Source: Caballeronia sp. INDeC2
GTDB lineage: Bacteria; Pseudomonadota; Gammaproteobacteria; Burkholderiales; Burkholderiaceae
Direction: 5' to 3'
NCBI RefSeq assembly: GCF_023631325.1
Contig: NZ_JALQDG010000044.1
Span: 1-64,000, forward strand
DNA length: 64,000 nucleotides
The notes under the pieces are model-generated. The model was not told the DNA's origin, made no database searches, and worked only from the letters and a program-made list of their open reading frames with translations. Shown here in pieces: positions 17,261-26,623 of this stretch; the stretch's first letter is position 1; the number at the start of each line of letters is the position of its first letter. The position numbers were made by a program, and so were the translations under genes.

Positions 17261-18460
17261 ATGGGTCCGCTGAGTGGAATGAAAGTGGTTGAACTGGCGC
17301 ACATCATGTCCGGGCCGGTGTGCGGCATGATGCTCGCCGACATGGGCGCGGATGTCGTCAAGGTCGAGAAAGTGCCCGACGGCGACGATTCGCGCCGCTT
17401 CTCGCCGATACTGCCGAGCGGCGAATCCGCGTCGTTCATGATCGTCAATCGCAACAAGCGCGGCATCGGTCTCAATCTGAAGAGCGAAGGCGGTCGCGAA
17501 GTATTGAAACGATTGTTATCGGATGCGGATGTCGTCACGGAGAACTATCGCGCCGGGACGATGGAGAAGTTCGGCCTCGGCTACGACACGCTCAAGGAAC
17601 TCAATCCGGGACTCATCTATTGCGCTATCTCGGGCTTCGGCCGCACGGGGCCGTTCGGCGAGAAGGGCGGCTTCGATCTCATCGCGCAAGGCATGAGCGG
17701 CATGATGAGCATGACGGGCGAAGAGGGACGCGAGCCCGTCAAGGCCGGCTCGCCCGTCGCCGACATCAACTCGGGCATTCTCGCGGCGCTCGGCATTGCG
17801 GCGGCGTATGCGCAGAAGCTGCGCACGGGACGCGGCCAGATGGTCGACACGTCGCTCTTCGAAGCGGGCCTGCAGCAGATGTTCTGGCCCGCGGCGAGCT
17901 ATCTCGCGGACGGCACCATTCTGCCGAAGATGGGTTCTGCGAATTCGACGAGCGCGCCATATCAGGTCTTCAAGACGAGCGATGGCTGGATCAACATCGG
18001 CGCGGCCAATCAGAGCAATTACGAGCGGCTGCTCGACGTGCTCGATGCGCCGCAACTCGCGAGCGATCCGCGCTTCGCGACGAACGCGCTGAGGCTTGAG
18101 CATCGCGAAGCGCTGGTTGCGATCCTCAATGAATTGCTCGTGCGCCGAAGCACGGATGAATGGATGGCGCAGTTCGACCGCATCGGTCTGCCTGCCGGTC
18201 CCGTGCTCGATATTGCAGCGGCGCTCGCGCATCCGCAGACGATCGCGCGCGAGATGGTCGTCGAGACCGATCATCCGCTGGCGGGCAAGGTCAGAGGCCT
18301 CGGTCTGCCGATTCACTTCTCCGATGCGAAGCGCTCGGGAAATCGTCCCGCGCCCTTGCTCGGCGAGCACACGCGAGAAGTGCTGATGGAGTCGGGTTAT
18401 TCGGAAGCGGATGTCGACAAACTGATCGAAGAGAAAGCCGTAGTAGCGCTGCCGCATTAA
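17261..18460 (+). CDS. Class III CoA-transferase (CaiB/BaiF family)
   Basis: A 399-residue family III CoA-transferase that moves CoA from a donor such as succinyl-CoA to a carboxylic acid. It shows LSGMKVVELAHIMSGPVCGM at the N terminus, VVKVEKVPDGDDSR, IVNRNKRGIGLNLKS, and the nucleophile Asp in AGSPVADINSG. The start at 17261 directly follows the preceding stop; longer in-frame starts lie inside the upstream gene. In this operon it should activate the imported or hydrolysed acid for the crotonase-fold enzyme. Confidence 0.93.
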   Translation: MGPLSGMKVVELAHIMSGPVCGMMLADMGADVVKVEKVPDGDDSRRFSPILPSGESASFMIVNRNKRGIGLNLKSEGGREVLKRLLSDADVVTENYRAGTMEKFGLGYDTLKELNPGLIYCAISGFGRTGPFGEKGGFDLIAQGMSGMMSMTGEEGREPVKAGSPVADINSGILAALGIAAAYAQKLRTGRGQMVDTSLFEAGLQQMFWPAASYLADGTILPKMGSANSTSAPYQVFKTSDGWINIGAANQSNYERLLDVLDAPQLASDPRFATNALRLEHREALVAILNELLVRRSTDEWMAQFDRIGLPAGPVLDIAAALAHPQTIAREMVVETDHPLAGKVRGLGLPIHFSDAKRSGNRPAPLLGEHTREVLMESGYSEADVDKLIEEKAVVALPH

Positions 18461-18503
18461 AGACGCGATCGAAAACGCGCAAGACATAATTCAGGAGACA
18501 AAC

Positions 18504-19535
18504 ATGAGTGGAACCATCACGCGTCGGGATTTCCTGACGACGGCGGGACTAGCCGTGGCCGCGACGGCGGCGGGCATGAGCCTGCCGACACGCGCATTCG
18601 CGCAAACCGCGCCCATCGTTCTCAAATACGCGAGCAGCCTGCCGGACAGTCATCCGCTCAACGCGCACATGCGCGAGGCTTCCGCCGCGATCAAGAAGGA
18701 GACGAACGGCCGCGTCGATCTTCAGGTCTTCGCGAACGCGCAAATGGGCGGCGACACCGACATGCTTTCGCAAGTGCGCGCGGGCGGCGTCGATTTCATT
18801 CCGTTGCCGGGCGCGATCCTGTCGACGCTCGTGCCGGTTGCATCGATCGAAAGCGTGCCCTTCGCGTTCAAGAACTACGACGCCGTATGGGCCGCGATGG
18901 ACGGCGATCTCGGCAAGCACGTGCGCGAGCAAGCCGCGAAAGCTGGGCTCATCGCGATGGATAAGGTCTGGAACAACGGCTTCAGGCAGATCACCAGTTC
19001 GACGCGTCCCATCACGACGCCCGCCGATCTCAAGGGCTTCAAGATCCGCGTGCTGGTCAGCCCGCTATGGACCTCGATGTTCAAGACCTTCGGCGCGGCG
19101 CCCACCGGCATCAGCATCAACGAGACGTACTCCGCGCTGCAAACGAAGGTCGTCGAGGGTCAGGAGAATCCGCTTGTCGTGGTGCAGTCCGCGCGCTTCT
19201 ATGAAGTGCAAAAGTACTGCTCGCTGACGGGACATATCTGGAACGGCTTCTGGCTGCTCGCGAGCGGCAAGACCTGGCCGAAACTGCCCAAGGATGTGCA
19301 GGACGTCGTCGCGCGCAACATCAACGAAGCGGCGATGAAGCAGCGCGAAGAAGTTATCCGCCTCAATCAGAGCCTCGAGCCCATGCTCACGGCCAAAGGC
19401 GTCACCTTCAACAAGGTGGATCAACAGGCGTTCCGCGCGGACCTGCAGCAAAAGGGCTTCTATGCCGAATGGAAGAAGAAGCACGGTGATGCGGCATGGG
19501 GACTTCTCGAGAAGTATTCAGGGCAGCTTTCGTGA
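18504..19535 (+). CDS. TRAP transporter solute-binding protein (DctP family)
   Basis: A 343-residue periplasmic binding protein. A Tat-type signal (TRRDFLTTAGLAVAATAAGM, cleavage near AFAQ) is followed by the DctP fold with LKYASSLPDSHPLN, ALQTKVVEGQENP and the family Arg region (KGFKIRVLVSP) that binds a carboxylate. It delivers an organic acid to the fused permease encoded next. The gene follows the CoA-transferase by 43 bases on the same strand. The ligand cannot be named from sequence. Confidence 0.93.
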   Translation: MSGTITRRDFLTTAGLAVAATAAGMSLPTRAFAQTAPIVLKYASSLPDSHPLNAHMREASAAIKKETNGRVDLQVFANAQMGGDTDMLSQVRAGGVDFIPLPGAILSTLVPVASIESVPFAFKNYDAVWAAMDGDLGKHVREQAAKAGLIAMDKVWNNGFRQITSSTRPITTPADLKGFKIRVLVSPLWTSMFKTFGAAPTGISINETYSALQTKVVEGQENPLVVVQSARFYEVQKYCSLTGHIWNGFWLLASGKTWPKLPKDVQDVVARNINEAAMKQREEVIRLNQSLEPMLTAKGVTFNKVDQQAFRADLQQKGFYAEWKKKHGDAAWGLLEKYSGQLS

Positions 19536-19549
19536 GCAAGGAGCGGATC

Positions 19550-21448
19550 ATGAGCACCGACGTTTCTCTCGGAACCATGCCTGTTGCGGTTGCGAGCAAG
19601 CCCTCCGGGCCGGTTGCAAAGGCGGGTCATGTTCTCGATGCGTGCATCCGCTGGTCGACTGAATTGTGCGCGGCGGCGCTGGTGGTGGCCGAAGTGGTCC
19701 TGCTGTTCGCGAACGTATTCTTTCGCTATGTGCTGCACGATCCGCTGATCTGGGGCGACGAACTCGCGACGCTTCTGTTCATCTGGCTCGCGATGCTCGG
19801 CGCGGTCATCGCATTGCGCCGTCATGAGCACATGAGGCTCACGACATTCATCGCGCATCTGAATCCCGCGAGGCGCGCGTTCGTCGATACGTTCGGCGCC
19901 GTCATCGTCATCGCGTTCATCATGGCGCTGCTGTCGCCGGCGTGGGAGTACGTGTCGGAAGAGTGGGCCATCACGAGCGCGGCGCTGGAAATATCCAATG
20001 GTTATCGCGTTGCCGCGCTCGCGGTTGGCCTCACGCTGATGCTCGCGATTTCCGTCGCGCGTCTCATGGAACAGGCGCGTCCGTTGCACTTCGTGATCTC
20101 GGCGGTCGTGGTCGGCGGCATCGCGGCCGCGCTGATGACGTTCAAGATCGCGATGACCGCGCTCGGCAACTGGAACCTCGTGATTTTCTTCGTCGTCGCG
20201 GTCGTGTTCATGGTGGTGATCGGCGTGCCGATCATGGTGGCGTTCGGGTTATCGACCGTCGCGTATCTGAGCACGGTGACGCTCACACCGATGCTCGTCG
20301 TGATGGGCCGTATCGACGAAGGCATGTCGAGTCTGATCCTGCTCGCGATTCCGTTGTTCGTATTCCTCGGCGCGCTGATCGAAGCGATGGGCATGGCGCA
20401 GGCGATGATCCGCTTTCTCGCATCGCTGATCGGGCATTTCAAGGGCGGGCTGTCGTATGTGCTGATCGGCGCGATCTATCTCGTAAGCGGCATCTCGGGA
20501 TCGAAGGCCGCGGATATGGCCGCTGTCGCGCCGGCGCTCTTTCCGGAGATGAAAAAACGCGGCGAGGACGAGAACGAGCTGGTCGCGATGTTGAGCGCAT
20601 CGGGCGCGATGTCGGAGACCATTCCGCCGAGTCTCGTACTGATCACCATCGGATCGGTGACGGGCGTGTCGATCTCCGCATTGTTTACGGGCGGCTTCAT
20701 GCCGGCAGTCGTGGGCGCGCTCGCGATGATCGCGGTCATCTGGTTGAAGAACCGCAAGCGCGAGCTGAAGGAAGTCGCACGCGCGAAACCGCGTGAAGTC
20801 GGCAGGGCGTTTTTGTTTGCGCTGCCGGCGCTGGCGTTGCCGTTCGTGATTCGCGCGGCGGTCGTCGAAGGGATCGCCACCGCGACCGAAGTCGCTTCCG
20901 TGGGCGTTGCTTATACGTTCGTCGTCGGCCTCGTGTTTTATCGCTCGTTCAAGTGGAATCGCCTGTATCCGATCATCGTCGGCACGGCTTCGTTGTCGGG
21001 GGCGATTCTGATCATTATCGGCTGCGCCACCGCGATGGCCTGGGCGTTGACGCAATCGGGCTTCTCGCGTCAGCTCGCGCAGTTGATGTCGACGGCGCCC
21101 GGCGGATCGATGGGCTTCCTGCTGATATCGGCGGCCGCGTTCGTGTTGCTCGGCAGTTTCCTCGAAGGCATTCCCGCGATCGTGCTGTTCGGGCCGCTGC
21201 TCTTTCCGGTCGCGCGTTCGCTCGGCATCAACGAGGTCCATTACGCGATGGTCGCCATCTTCGCGATGGGGCTCGGACTCTTCGCGCCGCCTTTCGGCGT
21301 GGGCTTCTATGCCGCGTGCGCGATTGCAAAGGTCGATCCTGATGGCGCGATGAAACGCGTGTGGCCGTATCTCGGCGCGCTCGCGGTTGCGCTGCTGTTG
21401 CTTGTCGCCGTGCCTTGGGTTTCCACGGGCTTTCTACCCGCGAATTGA
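19550..21448 (+). CDS. TRAP transporter fused permease (DctQM)
   Basis: A 632-residue inner-membrane protein that joins the small four-segment DctQ subunit (residues about 35-190) to the large DctM subunit (about 215-630, roughly 12 segments). DctM features include SGISGSKAADMAAVAPALFP and SGAMSETIPPSLVLITIGS. Sodium-coupled import of the acid bound by the preceding DctP protein is expected. The start at 19550 follows AAGGAGCGG; a longer frame begins inside the dctP-like gene. No large gap exists before the next hydrolase gene (14 bases). Confidence 0.93.
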   Translation: MSTDVSLGTMPVAVASKPSGPVAKAGHVLDACIRWSTELCAAALVVAEVVLLFANVFFRYVLHDPLIWGDELATLLFIWLAMLGAVIALRRHEHMRLTTFIAHLNPARRAFVDTFGAVIVIAFIMALLSPAWEYVSEEWAITSAALEISNGYRVAALAVGLTLMLAISVARLMEQARPLHFVISAVVVGGIAAALMTFKIAMTALGNWNLVIFFVVAVVFMVVIGVPIMVAFGLSTVAYLSTVTLTPMLVVMGRIDEGMSSLILLAIPLFVFLGALIEAMGMAQAMIRFLASLIGHFKGGLSYVLIGAIYLVSGISGSKAADMAAVAPALFPEMKKRGEDENELVAMLSASGAMSETIPPSLVLITIGSVTGVSISALFTGGFMPAVVGALAMIAVIWLKNRKRELKEVARAKPREVGRAFLFALPALALPFVIRAAVVEGIATATEVASVGVAYTFVVGLVFYRSFKWNRLYPIIVGTASLSGAILIIIGCATAMAWALTQSGFSRQLAQLMSTAPGGSMGFLLISAAAFVLLGSFLEGIPAIVLFGPLLFPVARSLGINEVHYAMVAIFAMGLGLFAPPFGVGFYAACAIAKVDPDGAMKRVWPYLGALAVALLLLVAVPWVSTGFLPAN

Positions 21449-21462
21449 TTGGCGATCGACGT

Positions 21463-22389
21463 ATGCATATGAAAGACATCGCGCCGGACGAGATCCGGAT
21501 CATCGATGCGCATCATCATCTCTGGGATCTGTCGGAAGGGCGTTATCCGTGGTTGCAGGACGACTATCACGAAGCGTTTTTTCTCGGCGATTACCGCAGC
21601 ATCTGCCGCGACTTTCTGCCCGAGGACTATCTTGCGACCGTCAGCGCGCAACCGGTTATAAGTACCGTGCATGTCGAAGCGGAACGCGCGCGAAATGAAC
21701 AGGTTGCAGAAACGCGCTGGCTTCACGAAGTGCATGCCAGATACGGCTTTCCGGGCGCTGTGATCGCGCACGCATGGTTCGATAGGCCCGACACGGAAGA
21801 GATACTCGCGCAACACGCAGCCTATCCGCTCGTGCGTGGCATTCGTTCGAAGCCTGTGACGTCGCGTGGTCCGGACGAGCCGCTCGACAATCTTCGCGGA
21901 ACGATGCGAGACCCGGCGTGGCTGGAAGGATTTTCTCTGCTCGACAAGTTCGACTTTTCGTGGGACTTGCGCGTGCCGCCGTGGCATCTCGCCGATGCCG
22001 CTGAAGTGGCGAGCGCGTTCCCGAACACGAAGATAGCGTTGAATCACACGGGTTTCCCATGGGATCGAAGCGATGAAGGTCTCGCACGATGGCGGCGGGG
22101 AATGGAACAGCTCGCGAGACAGCCGAACGTGTTCGTGAAGTTATCGGAATTCGGCCTGAAGGATGCGCCCTGGAACCATGAAGACAATCGGCAGATCGTC
22201 CTCGATGCGGTCTCGATCTTTGGGGTCGACCGTTGTATGTTCGCGAGCAATTTTCCGGTAGCGGGTTTGAGAGTGAGCTATGACGTTCTCGTCGATAGCA
22301 TGAGAAAGATGCTCGAACCGCTTGGGCGTGATGCGTCGGAGAAGATTTTCTACCGCAACGCGTTGCAGTTTTATCGAATGATCGTTTAG
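21463..22389 (+). CDS. TIM-barrel amidohydrolase/lactonase (COG3618 type)
   Basis: A 308-residue metal-dependent hydrolase of the family with 2-pyrone-4,6-dicarboxylate lactonase and sugar lactonases. It has the HxH strand IIDAHHHLWDL (about 14-24), a PWLQDDYHEAFFLGDY region, NHTGFPWDRSDEGL and the C-terminal FASNFPVAGL. Hydrolysis of a lactone or cyclic ester/amide before CoA activation is a reasonable inference from the operon. Start at 21463, or two codons later. The next gene is a diverged tandem copy. Confidence 0.88.
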   Translation: MHMKDIAPDEIRIIDAHHHLWDLSEGRYPWLQDDYHEAFFLGDYRSICRDFLPEDYLATVSAQPVISTVHVEAERARNEQVAETRWLHEVHARYGFPGAVIAHAWFDRPDTEEILAQHAAYPLVRGIRSKPVTSRGPDEPLDNLRGTMRDPAWLEGFSLLDKFDFSWDLRVPPWHLADAAEVASAFPNTKIALNHTGFPWDRSDEGLARWRRGMEQLARQPNVFVKLSEFGLKDAPWNHEDNRQIVLDAVSIFGVDRCMFASNFPVAGLRVSYDVLVDSMRKMLEPLGRDASEKIFYRNALQFYRMIV

Positions 22390-22399
22390 AGAATTGCTC

Positions 22400-23349
22400 A
22401 TGTCAGATGCTATGGAACTTCGCCGCCGATTCCTCGAAAGCGGCGCGGACGATGATTTGCCTATCGCCGATGCGCATCAACATTCTTCGATGTAGAGCGC
22501 AATTATTATCCGTGGCTTGCCGACAAGCCGGTGGAGAACTTTCGCTACGGCAATTACGACAAGATTCGGCGCACCTTTCTGCCCCATGATTATTTGCGCG
22601 CGGCGGGGCATCACAAGGTCGTGAAGACGGTGCTTATCGAAGGTGAGTGGAATCCGGCTGATCCGCTGGGCGAATTGCGCTGGGTCGAATCGCTACAGCG
22701 CGAACAGGGCTTTCCGCATGCAATGAGCGCTCAGGCGTGGCTCGATCGTGAAGACGTGGATGAAGTCCTCGCTGTCTATGGACGTCATCCGCTGGTCAAA
22801 GGCATTCGGCACAAGCCTGCCGCCGTGCCGCGTGCTCAATACCGGGACGACTTCGTTGCGCCGGGATCGATGCGCGATACGAAGTGGCGCGATGGTTACG
22901 CCAAACTGCATGCTCATGGGTTGTTGTTCGAACTGCAGGTGTTCTGGTGGCATTTCGGTGAAGCCGCTGAACTGGCCGGCGATTTTCCCGGCACGACGAT
23001 CGTGATCAATCACACCGGGTTGCCGGCTGATCGTTCGGAAGAAGGCTTGCATGCATGGCGTGCAGCGCTCGAACGCGTGGCGCGTGAACCTAATGTGCAT
23101 TTGAAAATCTCCGGGATTTGTATTCCGGGGCAGCGGTGGAGTGTGGCCGCGAATGGGCCGGTTGTGCGCACTGCCATCGATATGTTCGGCGCGCGGCGTT
23201 GCTCGTTCGCCAGTAACTATCCGGTCGACGGTGTCGTGGATCGTATGAGCGATATCTTCGATGGGTTTAAGGAGATCGTGCGGGGGTTTTCGGTGGAGGA
23301 TCGGTTGAGGTTGTTCTACGACAATGCGGTGCGCGTTTATGGAATGTGA
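22400..23349 (+). pseudogene. Second TIM-barrel lactonase-like hydrolase, single-base frameshift
   Basis: A paralogue of the preceding gene. From ATG 22400 the frame reads MSDAMELRRRFLESGADDDL, then PIADAHQH, and hits a stop at 22493. The rest of the protein continues in another frame to 23349: FFDVERNYYPWLADKP, YLRAAGHHKVVKTV, NHTGLPADRSEEGLHAWRA and FASNYPVDGV. One extra T after CAT at 22481-22483 would restore HQHFFD, the expected HxH metal motif. So this is either a recent inactivating deletion in a T run or a sequencing error. A shorter start at GTG 22531 would lack the metal-binding strand. Confidence 0.85.
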
Positions 23350-23747
23350 ACGATGTCGTGATCTGCCATAGGCGACTATGACGCAGCGTGCCTTATTGTG
23401 GAACATATGATTTCGGTCCATTGTGCTCTGCGTTCCAATCCATCGGATTGGCGATGGTGAATTTGAAGCGCGGACGGAGCTCGCGTGCGCGGCTCCCAGG
23501 CTGAGCACCGCCAGTCCCCCGATTTGGTGCGGGACTTGATCAGTTATGCGCGAAGGATGGAGCATCACTTATTCAATTAAGTTTACATAATCTTTATGAT
23601 CGATTTTTTGTAAGGCGCTTACATAAGATCGGCTCTTGCCAACCCATTCAACAACCAACTACCTCACATCAAAACATTTAATTTGCCGCTATCCACTGTC
23701 TCCGATATTTTCTACAGGTCCCCAAACCCCGGACCACGCACCACCGC
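23350..23747. other. Intergenic stretch, about 400 bases
   Basis: No gene recognised. It contains an inverted repeat CCAATCC/GGATTGG (23435-23451, 3-base loop) about 85 bases after the hydrolase stop, without a T run. An AT-rich patch carries two copies of TTACATAA (23583-23590 and 23619-23626), possibly the old promoter of the decayed gene that follows. Confidence 0.5.
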
Positions 23748-24266
23748 CACAACGGTTCGTCGGTAAGCGAAAAGCAGCAACTGGCCCGCGCGCGTTCCAT
23801 CGCCGAACGCGCCGATGCGCTGATCTATCAGCCCGCATCGTTCGGCACCGTTGCAACGCGCAGCCATTCCCGGCGATCGCGCATTACCGCCGTCCTGCGA
23901 TTACGCGCGGCAGACGTGCGCGTCTTCATCGGCAACGACAACATCCAGGATGCCTTAGTGGCCGTACGGCAATGGCGACATGCTGCAACGAGCGATGCTC
24001 ATCGTTATCGCTCCGGTTTCTATACTGACCATGAACTGCGCGTCGCGCTTCACGTGTCGACCGGCGTCGCCGCCGCCGCGGTGCTCGGCCTCGACGCTCA
24101 CGGATCGAAGCCCGGTGACAACGCGACCTTCGTCATCGTAAAGGCGCTCAACGCCGCGGCAGCTGTTGCCGCCGTGCCAGCGGAGCGCACGATCGTGCGC
24201 AGTGGAAAGTTCGAGTCCGGTCACGCCGGACATCAACACGGCGTCGCCATCAATGCGACGGCGTGA
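23748..24266 (+). pseudogene. Remnant of a cytosine-deaminase-like amidohydrolase (C-terminal part)
   Basis: Only the C-terminal third is recognisable: LARARSIAERADAL, RVFIGNDNIQDAL, then WPYGNGDMLQRAML, then YRSGFYTDHELRVALHVSTG and LKALNA-like KPGDNATFVIVKALNAAAAV ending near AERTIVRSGKF. The WPYGNGDML segment lies in a different frame from its flanks: an extra base near 23958 and a missing base near 24008. The N-terminal metal-binding half is absent. The pattern matches the CodA/AtzC family (NIRD-WPYG-DMLxRA), so this is a truncated, frameshifted relic. A paralogue of the same family lies intact at 26.6-27.8 kb. Confidence 0.75.
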
Positions 24267-24286
24267 ACCCTAACGGAGACTTACGT

Positions 24287-25123
24287 ATGTCAACCAATAC
24301 CTACTATGCGCCTCACGGCGGTCATCCGTCGCAGAAGGAACTGCTGACCGATCGCGCAATGTTCACCGAAGCGTATGCCGTCATCCCTAAAGGCGTGATG
24401 CGCGATATCGTCACCAGTCATCTGCCGTTCTGGGACAAGACGCGTCTGTGGGTACTGGCGCGGCCGCTGTCCGGATTCGCCGAAACGTTCTCGCAATACA
24501 TCATGGAAGTGGCGTCCGGCGGCGGCAGCGAGCATCCCGAACAGGATCCGAATGCCGAAGGCGTGCTCTTCGTCGTGGAAGGCGAGATCGAAGTGACGCT
24601 GCAAGGCATCCTGCACGTCCTGAAGACCGGCGGCTATGCGTTCATTCCACCGGGCACCAACTGGCAGTTGCGCAATCGTCATAAGGATACGGCTCGCTTT
24701 CACTGGGTTCGCAAGCACTATGAAGCCGTGGATGGCGTGCCGCTTCCCGAAGCCTTCGTGACGAACGAGCAGGACATCGAGCCGATTCCGATGCCCGGCA
24801 CCGAGGGACGCTGGGTGACCACGCGCTTCGTCGATACCAGCGACATGCGTCACGACATGCACGTGAACATCGTCACGTTCCAGCCCGGCGGCGTCATCCC
24901 GTTCGCGGAAACGCACGTGATGGAGCATGGTCTCTACGTGCTGGAAGGCAAGGCGGTCTATCGGCTGAATCAGGACTGGGTCGAAGTGGAAGCAGGTGAC
25001 TTCATGTGGCTGCGCGCGTTCTGCCCGCAAGCGTGTTATGCAGGCGGGCCGAGCCGCTTCCGCTATCTGCTGTACAAGGACGTCAACCGGCACATGAAGC
25101 TGACGCTCAACGCGCCGCGCTGA
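24287..25123 (+). CDS. allE: (S)-ureidoglycine aminohydrolase, bicupin
   Basis: A 278-residue double-cupin protein. Two cupin domains are visible (about 70-130: NAEGVLFVVEGEIEVTLQG, YAFIPPGTNW; about 190-260: HDMHVNIVTFQPGG, ETHVMEHGLYVLEGKAVYRL, EAGDFMWLRAFCPQACYAGG). The second carries the metal ligands Glu, His, His and Gln of UGHY/AllE enzymes, which release ammonia from (S)-ureidoglycine to give ureidoglycolate in purine (allantoin) breakdown. The start at 24287 follows ACGGAGAC. It stands alone, downstream of a deaminase relic, with no allantoate amidohydrolase in the window. Confidence 0.88.
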   Translation: MSTNTYYAPHGGHPSQKELLTDRAMFTEAYAVIPKGVMRDIVTSHLPFWDKTRLWVLARPLSGFAETFSQYIMEVASGGGSEHPEQDPNAEGVLFVVEGEIEVTLQGILHVLKTGGYAFIPPGTNWQLRNRHKDTARFHWVRKHYEAVDGVPLPEAFVTNEQDIEPIPMPGTEGRWVTTRFVDTSDMRHDMHVNIVTFQPGGVIPFAETHVMEHGLYVLEGKAVYRLNQDWVEVEAGDFMWLRAFCPQACYAGGPSRFRYLLYKDVNRHMKLTLNAPR

Positions 25124-25136
25124 ACTCCAAGCGATA

Positions 25137-25164
25137 CGGCACGCCCTTCTAGTCAGGCGTGCCG
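25137..25164. terminator. Bidirectional hairpin terminator candidate
   Basis: A perfect 9-bp inverted repeat CGGCACGCC/GGCGTGCCG with a 10-base loop in the 48-base gap between two convergent genes. No long T run on either side, so it may only assist termination. Confidence 0.6.
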
Positions 25165-25171
25165 CAAGGCT

Positions 25172-26623
25172 TCAATAGTGGCTGTGACCCCACAACGTTC
25201 GCGGCGCGTCCAGCAGATGGCGCAAGCCCGCGCGCTCGAACGTGCGATCCGCGATCTGCGAGACGCGTTCGAGTATCTCGCCTTCGTCGACCGACAGCAC
25301 ACGATAATCCTCCATCAAGATCTTTCCGCCGACTATCGTCATGCATACGTCGCCGGCATTCGCGAAACAGGTGATGCGATAGACGGGCATGTTGATCGGC
25401 ATCAGATGCGGCTTGAAGAGGTCGACGAGGATGATGTCCGCCTGCTTCCCCGCTTCGAGCGAACCGAGCTCGTGATCGAGCGACAATGCCCGCGCGGCGT
25501 CGATCGTCACCATCTCCAGCACCTTGCCGTGCGGAAGCACACCCGGATCACGAAAGTGCCGCCGATGATAGTGCATGCACTGCCACATATGGCGGAACAT
25601 GTCATAGCCCCGATCGGGCGCAGCGCCATCGGAGCCGATCGCCACCGTCACGCCCGCATCGATCAGCTCCGGCACCGGGCATCGTCCGATGATCGACATG
25701 ATCGCGCTCGGGTTGTGCACGATCGAAGCGCCCGTCTCCACGCATGCCGCGATGTCGGCTTCCGTGAGATCGATCGCATGCGACATGAACGATCTTGCGT
25801 TCAGCAATCCCAACTCGCCATGCGCAAAATCGAGCGTGCCCGCGCGATGTCCGTCCTGCGTGAAACTCAAGTTTCGATCACGCGCCATCGACATGTAGCG
25901 CTCCGCTTCACGCCGATAGTCGCCTTCATATTGCGCGACTTCTGGATAATGCTCCGGCGCGAACACGGGCAATGTCAACGCGATCTGGATGCGGCCATCG
26001 GCATCGCCATGACAGGCATCGACGATGTCCTTGCATACGTCGAACATGCGTTCGAAACCGACGTCGTACGTTTCGCTGCCGTTTTCGCCGTGCCTTCTAT
26101 ACGACCGCGGCGCAGGCGGACGCGACGGACCGACCGCGACGATCGATCGCGTGCCTGTCCTCACCACCGCGTCGCAATGACGCCGCGCGTACACGGGATC
26201 GTCGACACGCATGATCGAATCTCCGCCGCCCAGCAGCGAGACGCCTGTCGTCACACCGGCCTTCAAACGCTCAAGTGACGCGAGATGCGACTCCGTTTCC
26301 CAGAAGGCTTCGTCCGAAGCGCGCGTATAGATCGCCTCGCACGCCGCCGTCCATGCATTGCCATCCGCACCGCCGATCGTTCTGAGCATCGCGTGCCCGG
26401 CATGCGCGTGCGCATCGATCAAACCGGGCAATACGGCCTTGCGGCGCGCATCGATCACGCGCCCTGCCCGGTATCGCCGCTTCAGCTCGTTCGTGTCGCC
26501 CACGGCGACGATGCGATCGCCTTTCATCGCCACCGCGCCGTCATCGATCACACGGCGCGAAGAATCCATCGTGATGACGCAGCCGTGTTCGATCAGTATG
26601 TCGACGTACTCAAGCTCGTTCAT
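25172..26623 (-). CDS. AtzB/SsnA-like metal-dependent amidohydrolase
   Basis: A 483-residue amidohydrolase-superfamily deaminase/hydrolase. The metal site is HxH in LPGLIDAHAHAGHAML (about 68-83), a His in FTQDGHRAG, a His in MSHAIDLTEAD and the Asp in VAIGSDGAAPDRGYDMF. C-terminal KQADIILVDLFKPHLMP is the small beta-sandwich typical of this family. It would remove an amino group or hydrolyse a ring on an N-heterocycle or ureide. Its ATG shares one base with the stop codon of the upstream cytosine-deaminase-like gene (TGATG), so the two are translationally coupled. Confidence 0.88.
   Translation of the reverse strand: MNELEYVDILIEHGCVITMDSSRRVIDDGAVAMKGDRIVAVGDTNELKRRYRAGRVIDARRKAVLPGLIDAHAHAGHAMLRTIGGADGNAWTAACEAIYTRASDEAFWETESHLASLERLKAGVTTGVSLLGGGDSIMRVDDPVYARRHCDAVVRTGTRSIVAVGPSRPPAPRSYRRHGENGSETYDVGFERMFDVCKDIVDACHGDADGRIQIALTLPVFAPEHYPEVAQYEGDYRREAERYMSMARDRNLSFTQDGHRAGTLDFAHGELGLLNARSFMSHAIDLTEADIAACVETGASIVHNPSAIMSIIGRCPVPELIDAGVTVAIGSDGAAPDRGYDMFRHMWQCMHYHRRHFRDPGVLPHGKVLEMVTIDAARALSLDHELGSLEAGKQADIILVDLFKPHLMPINMPVYRITCFANAGDVCMTIVGGKILMEDYRVLSVDEGEILERVSQIADRTFERAGLRHLLDAPRTLWGHSHY

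Noticed and set aside
22531..23349. A shorter intact hydrolase gene starting at GTG 22531
   Set aside because: It would lack the N-terminal metal-binding HxH strand that is encoded just upstream in another frame; a frameshifted gene explains the sequence better.
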